A stretch of 39,342 nucleotides of DNA from Chitinophaga pinensis (lineage in GTDB: Bacteria > Bacteroidota > Bacteroidia > Bacteroidales > GCA-2748055): positions 1 to 39,342 of the forward strand of contig CAMAZH010000027.1 in NCBI GenBank assembly GCA_945863035.1, written 5' to 3'. Below are positions 8,863 through 16,607 of the stretch, one piece after another (the first letter of the stretch is position 1; every line of letters starts with the position of its first letter). The notes below the pieces were generated by a model. That model was not told where the DNA came from. It ran no database searches and saw nothing but the letters and a program-made list of their open reading frames with translations. The position numbers and the translations under genes are program-made.

Positions 8863-9684
8863 ATGGTACACAGAAAACAACTTCAAAATAAAAACAAGAT
8901 CGTAATCAAAGTGGGATCCAGTTCCCTCACCCACAGCAACGGAAAAGTAAACCTGATGCGGATTGAGAAACTGGTGCGAGCCATTGTTGATGTGCATAAT
9001 TCGGGGAAAGAGGTTATTCTTGTCTCTTCAGGTGCCATAGCCACCGGAGCGGCTAAGATGGGCCTCGACAAAAAGCCCGACGACAAAATAAAAAAACAGG
9101 CCTTGGCGGCCATCGGGCAGGCCGAGCTTATAAAAATCTACGACAAATTCTTTCAGGAATACAATAAAACGGTAGCACAGATCCTCATCACAAAAGATGG
9201 GGTTGAGAATTCCGTGAGAAGAAAGAATGCCAAGAATACCATTAACGAGCTGCTGCGGATGGGTATCATTCCGATTATCAATGAGAACGACACCATCTCA
9301 ACCCACGAGATCGAGTTCGGCGACAACGACACTCTTTCGGCTGTGGTCGCTTCGCTGATCAACGCAGATCTGCTCATTCTACTTTCCGATATCGACGGCA
9401 TGTTTACCGGCGACCCGAAGATGAACGAGTCGGCCAAACTCATTTCAAAGGTTGTGGATCTATCAGCCGATCTGGAATCCTATATTTTCGACAACAAGTC
9501 AGCTTTCGGAACCGGAGGCATGGCTTCGAAGATCGTTGCCGCGCGACACTGCATCGAGCATAACATCGACATGGTGATAACCAATGGCTCCGACCCGGCG
9601 ATCATTTTTGATGTGCTCTCGGGAAAAGAGGTGGGAACACATTTTGTGTCGATGTCAGCGATAAAGTGCGAAGAAGAACGTTAA
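8863..9684 (+). CDS. proB: glutamate 5-kinase, short form without PUA domain
   Basis: Phosphorylates glutamate to gamma-glutamyl phosphate, the committed step of proline synthesis. The 273 residues contain only the amino-acid-kinase domain: KVGSSSLTH near residues 18-26, [21 protein letters not shown] and [13 protein letters not shown] are all present. The C-terminal RNA-binding-like PUA domain of the E. coli enzyme (367 aa) is missing; the protein simply ends after the kinase domain, so this looks like a natural short form, not a frameshift. It is followed 17 bases later by proA. Confidence 0.93.
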   Translation: MVHRKQLQNKNKIVIKVGSSSLTHSNGKVNLMRIEKLVRAIVDVHNSGKEVILVSSGAIATGAAKMGLDKKPDDKIKKQALAAIGQAELIKIYDKFFQEYNKTVAQILITKDGVENSVRRKNAKNTINELLRMGIIPIINENDTISTHEIEFGDNDTLSAVVASLINADLLILLSDIDGMFTGDPKMNESAKLISKVVDLSADLESYIFDNKSAFGTGGMASKIVAARHCIEHNIDMVITNGSDPAIIFDVLSGKEVGTHFVSMSAIKCEEER

Positions 9685-9701
9685 AATCCCCCGAAAAAAG
9701 A

Positions 9702-10949
9702 ATGAAAGAACTCGACGAAAAAGGACAGCGGGCAAAAATAGCTGCCAATATTCTTTCGCAGGTCTCAAGCCTTGACAAGAACAGGGCCTTAAAACTTGCG
9801 GCAACCGATTTGCGTATCCATGCGGCGGAGATTCTGAAAGCCAATTCCACAGATATACAGAACGCGGAGCTTAGTGGCCTGAAAGGCTCGATTATCGACC
9901 GGCTGAAGCTCACCGCCGAAAGAATTGACGGCATTGCGGAAGGTCTGGAGCAGATTGTTAATCTGGAAGATCCCATTGGAGAGGTTATTTCGATGACGGT
10001 AAGGCCCAACGGCTTGCAGATAGGGCAGCGCCGCGTTCCGCTGGGAGTTGTGGGGATGATTTATGAAGCCCGGCCCAACGTAACCGTGGATGTGTTCGGA
10101 CTGTGCATCAAAACCGGAAACTCCTGCATTTTGCGCGGTGGCAAGGAGGCTTTTTTGTCGAACCAGGCACTTGTGAAAGTTCTCAGGTCTTCTCTGGCAG
10201 CATCTGGTTTGCCCGAAGATTCGGTTCAACTTGTGGAAGACACGAGCAGGGAGAGCGCCGTGGCAATGATGAAACTCAACAAATACCTCGATATCTTGAT
10301 TCCCCGCGGGGGAGCGGGCCTTATTAAAACCGTGGTTGAAAACAGCACGGTTCCTGTTATTGAAACCGGCGTTGGGAATTGCCATATTTACGTCGATTCG
10401 CAAGCCGACCCTGAAAAGGCGGTAGCCATAAGCTTCAATGCCAAAACCCATCGGCCCGGAGTCTGCAACGCGGCCGAGAGTCTGTTGATTCACGAATCGG
10501 TAGCTTCAGGTTTGCTTCCCCTGATAGGAAAAAAACTGCAGGAGAAAAACGTCGAGATACGCGGTGATGAGACTGTTTGCAACATTTTGGATTATGCTAT
10601 TCCCGCAAGTGAAGAAGATTGGGGAACAGAGTACCTCGATTATATTATCTCGGCAAAAGTGGTTGCTTCGCTGGAGGAGGCCATAAACCATATTAACAAT
10701 TACGGCACCAAGCATTCGGAGGCTATTGTGACCGAGAATTACACAAACGCACAGAAATTCCTGAACCGGGTGGATGCGGCCGCCGTTTATGTTAATGCCT
10801 CAACCCGCTTCACCGACGGGTATGAGTTCGGTTTTGGGGCCGAAATCGGCATCAGCACACAGAAGCTCCATGCCCGTGGACCTATGGGCCTGAAAGCACT
10901 GACTTCGAGCAAATACATTATTTATGGTGATGGACAGATAAGGGAATAG
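9702..10949 (+). CDS. proA: glutamate-5-semialdehyde dehydrogenase
   Basis: Reduces gamma-glutamyl phosphate with NADPH to glutamate-5-semialdehyde, which cyclises to pyrroline-5-carboxylate for ProC. The catalytic cysteine is in [10 protein letters not shown] at about residue 255, and [15 protein letters not shown] and the C-terminal [20 protein letters not shown] are family signatures. An in-frame GTG exists at 9666, overlapping proB, but I choose the ATG at 9702 ([16 protein letters not shown]), which gives 415 aa, the normal length, and lies 17 bases after the proB stop. This is the last gene of the operon; it converges with the next gene with only one base between stop codons. Confidence 0.95.
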   Translation: MKELDEKGQRAKIAANILSQVSSLDKNRALKLAATDLRIHAAEILKANSTDIQNAELSGLKGSIIDRLKLTAERIDGIAEGLEQIVNLEDPIGEVISMTVRPNGLQIGQRRVPLGVVGMIYEARPNVTVDVFGLCIKTGNSCILRGGKEAFLSNQALVKVLRSSLAASGLPEDSVQLVEDTSRESAVAMMKLNKYLDILIPRGGAGLIKTVVENSTVPVIETGVGNCHIYVDSQADPEKAVAISFNAKTHRPGVCNAAESLLIHESVASGLLPLIGKKLQEKNVEIRGDETVCNILDYAIPASEEDWGTEYLDYIISAKVVASLEEAINHINNYGTKHSEAIVTENYTNAQKFLNRVDAAAVYVNASTRFTDGYEFGFGAEIGISTQKLHARGPMGLKALTSSKYIIYGDGQIRE

Positions 10950-10950
10950 T

Positions 10951-11526
10951 CTACCACATTCCCCGGCGGCGTTTGCCTCCCACATAATAAATACCGCCGA
11001 CATTTATTACCATCTGACTGAAGGGTCCTATCACATATTTTCCGGAGATATAGGCGTCGAACGAATCGTTTACATAAAGTTGGAAAGACCCGCCGAGATT
11101 CAATCCCGGCTTCACATCCGACTTGTTGTATAAATAACGGGATGAAGGGGTGCGCTCGAGAATATCCCATTTCGAATATATGGCGGTGGCGTTTATCCCG
11201 GCAAAACCCAGAAAGCGCAGGGATTTGTCTTTGTACAGGCTGTACACAGCATCCGCATCGGCATGGAACATATAGGTTTTAAGTACCTCGGAAAAGTTCG
11301 ATCGTTTGTATTTATTAAATGCAGCCAAGGCAGGAACCACATGAAAGCGGTCGTTGATTTTTATATACGCCTTCCCAAAAATCGCAGGATTTCCAGTGGT
11401 TCCGGTATTATAATCGATACCGTTGGAAAAAGCAAGTCCTGCAGACCAGGCGGTAAGTTGTGCGGTAAGCGGGCTTGAAAAGAACATCACAGTGAAAAAC
11501 ACAAGCAACAAGCGCAATTTATTCAT
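10951..11526 (-). CDS. small outer-membrane beta-barrel protein
   Basis: A 191-aa protein with a signal peptide (LRLLLVFFTVMFFSSPLTAQ, cut after about residue 22). The remainder is made of alternating hydrophobic strands with many aromatic and glycine residues, as in OmpA/OmpW-like eight-strand beta-barrels (for example FLGFAGINATAIY and LNLGGSFQLYV). I do not recognise a specific family. The end is an arginine-rich GGKRRRGMW tail, not the usual aromatic-terminated strand, though it does end in Trp. It converges on proA with a one-base gap. Function unknown; a surface or porin-like role is inferred from fold only. Confidence 0.7.
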   Translation of the reverse strand: MNKLRLLLVFFTVMFFSSPLTAQLTAWSAGLAFSNGIDYNTGTTGNPAIFGKAYIKINDRFHVVPALAAFNKYKRSNFSEVLKTYMFHADADAVYSLYKDKSLRFLGFAGINATAIYSKWDILERTPSSRYLYNKSDVKPGLNLGGSFQLYVNDSFDAYISGKYVIGPFSQMVINVGGIYYVGGKRRRGMW

Positions 11527-11620
11527 GGAAATCCAGATTATCGGTTAAGTAAAAAAGAAAAAGTCGCTTTTAGCCAGCCTAGAAATAGTAAAACGAATAA
11601 CAATTTAATTTGGGCAATTG

Positions 11621-11732
11621 TTGAAAAAAAGCTGCAGAGATTTCGGTGAACTTAGTCGAACCGCAGCAAAAAATTTGTAGCCAATGAATTACGCGAATAG
11701 CGACAAGCTGCAGAGCAGCATAACATTAGTCA
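11621..11732 (+). repeat. dispersed intergenic repeat, copy A
   Basis: Positions 11631-11731 match the reverse complement of 23118-23218 without gaps; by hand I count 85 identical bases of 101, and similarity continues weakly to 11621. The unit has internal folding potential: GCTGC at 11631-11635 can pair with GCAGC at 11663-11667, and GCTGCAGAGCAGC (11707-11719) is itself a short hairpin. GCTGCAGAG occurs at both ends of the unit. It encodes no protein that I can support. Confidence 0.85.
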
Positions 11733-11819
11733 CATAAAATTTAAATTTCTAACCTGACAACAGTGAATAAAAATAATACAAATTGTTTAGATTCTACTTT
11801 AACAGATTCACATTTTCGA

Positions 11820-11910
11820 TGATTTTTCTGTCTGTAAACTCCACCCTAAAAACAATAGACAGAAAAATCAACTTGTTGCTTTTAGAGATTTAGGGTAAAA
11901 ATGGGAGTTT
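11820..11910. repeat. interleaved inverted repeats (pseudoknot-like)
   Basis: A 14-base arm at 11820-11833 is perfectly complementary to 11857-11870. Within its loop, AAACTCC (11836-11842) and CCCTAAA (11844-11850) are complementary to GGAGTTT (11904-11910) and TTTAGGG (11889-11895). The second set therefore crosses the first, the topology of an RNA pseudoknot or of two alternative structures. It could also be the decayed ends of a transposon. It lies 236 bases upstream of the atpD start. Confidence 0.65.
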
Positions 11911-12097
11911 TTTCTAATATGTTAAACCAGAATTAACGCTGAGCGGCTAAGTCAAATTTTTTTCTCTCCTCTTCCATGCCCCTATTTCTTAACTCTTTGC
12001 GAGAGTCAGGGATTTTTGCATTGCTGTACTTTCCTGCCAATTCCAAAATATTTTTTTCTGCAATGGATTTTTTATAATGTACTTTATCAAAAAATAC

Positions 12098-12105
12098 TAA
12101 ATTTG
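12098..12105 (+). promoter_or_regulatory. putative atpD promoter, -7 box TAAATTTG
   Basis: TAAATTTG is an exact match to TAnnTTTG and lies 40 bases before the atpD ATG at 12146. No clear TTG element is seen 17-23 bases upstream. A transcript from here would have a leader of roughly 35 bases, which rules out the TTG codon at 12125 as a likely first codon only weakly. Confidence 0.45.
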
Positions 12106-12121
12106 TAGTCGTTGAACCTGA

Positions 12122-13654
<1,533 letters not shown>

Positions 13655-13742
13655 GCTCAGGTTTTAATTTTAACAAGGAGGGCGAGGCGTTTACTGTTTC
13701 AAAACAATATAATTTGCTTGTTCTCCCCAACTAATACCAATA

Positions 13743-13991
13743 ATGTACCTGGAAATAATCACACCCGAAAAGAAACTGTTTGCAGGAGAGGTTAAGCTTG
13801 TGAAGGTTCCCGGCTCAAAAGGCTCGTTCGAGATTCTTAAGAACCACGCTCCGATCATTTCAACCCTGGAAAAAGGCAGCGTGCGAATCCTTAATCCTGA
13901 GGGCGTGCAAACGGTTTTTAATATCGGGGGAGGAGTAATTGAAGCCAAAGAAAACAAAATCATACTGCTTGCAGAGTCTGCCCAGGAATAA
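13743..13991 (+). CDS. atpC: F1Fo ATP synthase subunit epsilon, short form
   Basis: An 82-aa subunit of the F1 central stalk. It contains only the N-terminal beta-sandwich that binds gamma and the c-ring (MYLEIITPEKKLFAGEV, then FEILKNHAPIISTLEKGSVRI); the C-terminal two-helix inhibitory domain of the ~135-aa E. coli protein is missing. Short epsilons of this kind are common in the phylum, so this is not a truncation by mutation. It is 88 bases after atpD. Its 3' end overlaps the likely start region of the following hydrolase-like gene. Confidence 0.93.
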   Translation: MYLEIITPEKKLFAGEVKLVKVPGSKGSFEILKNHAPIISTLEKGSVRILNPEGVQTVFNIGGGVIEAKENKIILLAESAQE

Positions 13992-14745
13992 AACCTCAGG
14001 AGCGGGTCGTAGCATTTTTTTTGCTATAAGCCTGTTTGCTATATTTTTGCCGGAGTTGCTTTTCGCGCAGCTGATCCGCAAAAGTGAGGTGAGTTTCGAT
14101 GCCTCCGACGGCTTAACAGTAACCGCAAATCTGTTCCACTCCAAAAAATCCAACCCCTATGTGATTTTGTTCCATCAGGAACTATCCAGCAAGGGCGAGT
14201 TCGACTCCATTGCCTCCCGCTTTATAAAGATGAACTACAATTGCATGGCCGTTGATCTGCGTTCAGGTGATAATCTGGGCTTTTCCAAAAACGAAACCGC
14301 AGCGCGTGCAAAAGAAGGCGGCTATCCGCTCGGGCTATCAGATGCGGCGAAAGATATGGCGGCCGCGATCGACTTCCTTTTTGAATTCAGCGGGAAAAAA
14401 GTCAGCCTTTTCGGCAGCGCCAGCTCAGCGAGCCTCGCCGCTATGGTGGGTCGCGACAACGAGCATGTTAAGGCTGTCGTCGCTTTTAGCCCGGGAGAAT
14501 ATTTTGCTCCCGAAACCGAACTGAAAAACATTTTTGCCAATTATCCCAAACCGGTATTTGTGGCCTGCACCGCTACCGAATATGCCTATTTATCGGATAT
14601 TGAAGGTTTCCCGGGACAAGACAGGGTACTTTTCAAGCCCACCCGTGGAGAAGGACTCAGGGGAACATCGGCCCTGCTTAAAGAAAATCCCAGCCGGGAC
14701 GAGTATTGGCTCTCGCTGCTGCTGTTTTTCAGATCCCTCCAATAG
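13969..14745 (+). CDS. secreted alpha/beta-hydrolase-fold protein, catalytic residues lost
   Basis: A dienelactone-hydrolase-like alpha/beta-hydrolase of about 258 aa with an N-terminal signal peptide (SIFFAISLFAIFLPELLFAQ), so it is probably periplasmic or exported. No ATG is available; I choose TTG at 13969, which overlaps atpC by 23 bases, though another TTG at 13939 is possible. The fold is recognisable from YVILFHQ, YNCMAVDLRSGDNLG and the strand before the nucleophile. The nucleophile elbow reads FGSASSASLA where homologues have GxSxGA, so the serine position holds Ala (residue 151), and the terminal H-G-T motif reads RGTSALL, with Arg (231) for His. It is thus likely not a hydrolase. 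Co-transcription with atpDC is implied by the overlap. Confidence 0.75.
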   Translation: MQSLPRNKTSGAGRSIFFAISLFAIFLPELLFAQLIRKSEVSFDASDGLTVTANLFHSKKSNPYVILFHQELSSKGEFDSIASRFIKMNYNCMAVDLRSGDNLGFSKNETAARAKEGGYPLGLSDAAKDMAAAIDFLFEFSGKKVSLFGSASSASLAAMVGRDNEHVKAVVAFSPGEYFAPETELKNIFANYPKPVFVACTATEYAYLSDIEGFPGQDRVLFKPTRGEGLRGTSALLKENPSRDEYWLSLLLFFRSLQ

Positions 14746-14761
14746 CCTAATTCAAAAAATT

Positions 14762-15754
14762 GTGGTCAAATTCCTGGTTATCCGCCTCTCTTCCATTGGA
14801 GATATTGTTCTCACCACCCCGGTAATCCGCTGCCTCAAACAACAGGTCGAGGGGGCCGAGATCCATTACCTCACAAAAGAGCAATATGCGGGAATCCTTG
14901 CGCCCAACCCCTATGTTCACAAGCTCTGGACCTATAACAACAACATGGGCGAGCTACTGACCCGGCTCAAGGAGGAGGAGTTCGATTACATCATCGACCT
15001 TCACCATAACCTCCGGACCCTCAGGATAAAAAACAAGCTCCGGAAACTGTCCTTTTCATTCGACAAACTGAATTTCCAGAAGTGGCTTCTGGTAAACTTC
15101 AAAATCAACCGATTACCCGATGTTCACATTGTTGACCGCTATCTTAAAACTGTAGAGCTGTTCGATGTGAAAAACGACCACAAAGGTTTGGACTATTTTC
15201 TTCCGGAGGAAGCTCTTCACCCGGCCCATCCTGTTTTGTCAGAAATTCCGGAGAAATACATTCTACTGGCAATCGGAGCACAGCATGAGACAAAAAAAGC
15301 CGGTCCGGAAATGCTGGCCGAAATCATAGATAATGTGAACTTCCCCGTGGTGATTTCCGGTGGCAAAGGCGATGTGCAACTTGCCGAATCCATTCTGAAA
15401 AATATTTCCAAAAACAAAGAAGTTTGGGATACTTCCGGCAAACTCAGCCTCCATCAATCTGCGCTGCTGGTAAAAAACGCGGCGGTGGTTATAACACACG
15501 ACACCGGATTGATGCATATTGCGGCCGCATTCAAGAAAAAGATTATTTCCATTTGGGGAAACACAATCCCCGGGTTTGGAATGTACCCCTACCTGCCGCA
15601 TCCCGACAGCAAAAACTTCGAGGTTTTGGGTCTGAAGTGCAGGCCCTGCTCGAAAATCGGACATAAAGCCTGTCCGAAGAAACACTTCCGTTGCATAAAG
15701 GATCAGAATCCCCGCGAGATCGCATTGTACGCCACGAAGCTGGCAAATAGCTGA
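14762..15754 (+). CDS. GT9 family glycosyltransferase (heptosyltransferase-like)
   Basis: A cytosolic GT-B transferase of 330 aa in the ADP-heptose:LPS heptosyltransferase family, expected to add a sugar to the lipopolysaccharide core. The N-terminus FLVIRLSSIGDIVLTTPVIR is the family's acceptor-side motif, and THDTGLMHIAAAFKKKIISIWG is the C-terminal nucleotide-sugar-binding block. A cysteine-rich tail (CRPC...KACPKKHFRC) is often seen in Bacteroidota members. The frame is open from 14534, inside the preceding gene, but the GTG at 14762 starts exactly where homology begins and lies 17 bases after the hydrolase-like stop. The specific sugar and acceptor are unknown. It converges with the TonB-like gene. 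Confidence 0.9.
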   Translation: MVKFLVIRLSSIGDIVLTTPVIRCLKQQVEGAEIHYLTKEQYAGILAPNPYVHKLWTYNNNMGELLTRLKEEEFDYIIDLHHNLRTLRIKNKLRKLSFSFDKLNFQKWLLVNFKINRLPDVHIVDRYLKTVELFDVKNDHKGLDYFLPEEALHPAHPVLSEIPEKYILLAIGAQHETKKAGPEMLAEIIDNVNFPVVISGGKGDVQLAESILKNISKNKEVWDTSGKLSLHQSALLVKNAAVVITHDTGLMHIAAAFKKKIISIWGNTIPGFGMYPYLPHPDSKNFEVLGLKCRPCSKIGHKACPKKHFRCIKDQNPREIALYATKLANS

Positions 15755-15759
15755 GTTAA

Positions 15760-16548
15760 CTACTGAGGGATAAAAGTATAGATGATTCTGGCCTTATGGT
15801 ATTTTGGAGCCGCCATATTGCTCTCGAACCGGGTGTTTAAGGCGTAATTCCTTGCCACTTCCAACAAACAATCCTTATCGGCATAATCTCTTGAAAGGGA
15901 TGGATTTGCTGAAACCACCCGGCCCGCCTGATCAACCGTAATGGAAACAACTACGGTTCCCTCTCCCTGACACTTGTACACAGGCACCGGCAGGTAAACT
16001 TTGAACCTGTTAACCGGTGGTTCCAGGAATTCGTAGTTAATGTTGCTGGGCCCCGAGTAATCGTCCATCTCTATTTCCTTTTTCTCGTCGAAAACCGGAG
16101 GCACATAGTCAGGCTCCATCATACGTTTTTTGATTTCTTCCTGCTGGCTGCGCCAATCCTCGCTCCTCTCCTCATTCATCTGCTTCAGGTAATCATCAAC
16201 AAAGTTCTCTGTACTCAGTTCTTTGTCGAGATTTTCGGCGATGTTGCTGGCACGGTTGCTCAAATTGCCCGCCTGCGCCAGAATCCTGTCGAGGTAGGCC
16301 TGCTCGGCTTGCGAAAGCGGTGGCTGCACTACAGGTACTTCTTCGACATATTCGGAATAATCGATGCTTAACTCAACCTTAACATCCTCTTTGAAACTCT
16401 GAATCTTGACCAAAAGGAAAACAATAAGCAAAAACATGTGAAACATAAGGGTACCGAGTATTCCCCTTATATTTTTTTTAAAAAAGCGCGGAAACGAGAA
16501 TGACAAGGTATCGTCGATGTGCTTGAATATTTTTTCGGTCGGGTTCAA
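15760..16548 (-). CDS. TonB-like energy-transducer family protein
   Basis: A 262-aa inner-membrane protein with one transmembrane segment (about residues 29-49), a charged periplasmic linker and a C-terminal TonB-like domain (EGTVVVSITVDQAGRVVSANPSLS...). It may link the proton-motive force to outer-membrane receptors, but the long proline-rich spacer of classical TonB is absent and there are no ExbB/ExbD genes nearby, so a different periplasmic partner role is possible. The only plausible start is TTG at 16548; a promoter (TTTG-17-TAACTTTG) ends just upstream, giving a very short leader. Note CQGEG and KDCLL: two cysteines in the C-terminal domain. Confidence 0.82.
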   Translation of the reverse strand: MNPTEKIFKHIDDTLSFSFPRFFKKNIRGILGTLMFHMFLLIVFLLVKIQSFKEDVKVELSIDYSEYVEEVPVVQPPLSQAEQAYLDRILAQAGNLSNRASNIAENLDKELSTENFVDDYLKQMNEERSEDWRSQQEEIKKRMMEPDYVPPVFDEKKEIEMDDYSGPSNINYEFLEPPVNRFKVYLPVPVYKCQGEGTVVVSITVDQAGRVVSANPSLSRDYADKDCLLEVARNYALNTRFESNMAAPKYHKARIIYTFIPQ

Positions 16549-16564
16549 TTGATTTTCTTTTGTT

Positions 16565-16593
16565 CAAAGTTAATACGAATTGTTAACCACAAA
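16565..16593 (-). promoter_or_regulatory. putative promoter of the TonB-like gene
   Basis: On the minus strand TTTG (16590-16593) is followed after 17 bases by TAACTTTG (16565-16572), a full match to the Bacteroidota consensus TTG-N17-23-TAnnTTTG. Transcription would start near 16560, about ten bases before the TTG start codon. Confidence 0.6.
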
Positions 16594-16607
16594 ATTATTC
16601 GGAACGA

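Noticed and set aside
9789..10493. 234-codon minus-strand frame inside proA
   Set aside because: Antisense to conserved ProA sequence; composition is rich in Gly, Arg, Asn and His in an irregular pattern typical of shadow frames.
11631..11731. Repeat copy A as an insertion-sequence end
   Set aside because: No transposase gene or second terminal inverted repeat borders it, and the partner copy is a complete similar unit, so a stand-alone intergenic repeat fits better.
13670..13690. AAGGAGGG as a Shine-Dalgarno sequence for atpC
   Set aside because: It is more than 60 bases from the atpC ATG, no other start codon with a plausible frame follows it at normal spacing, and genes here do not use such sites.
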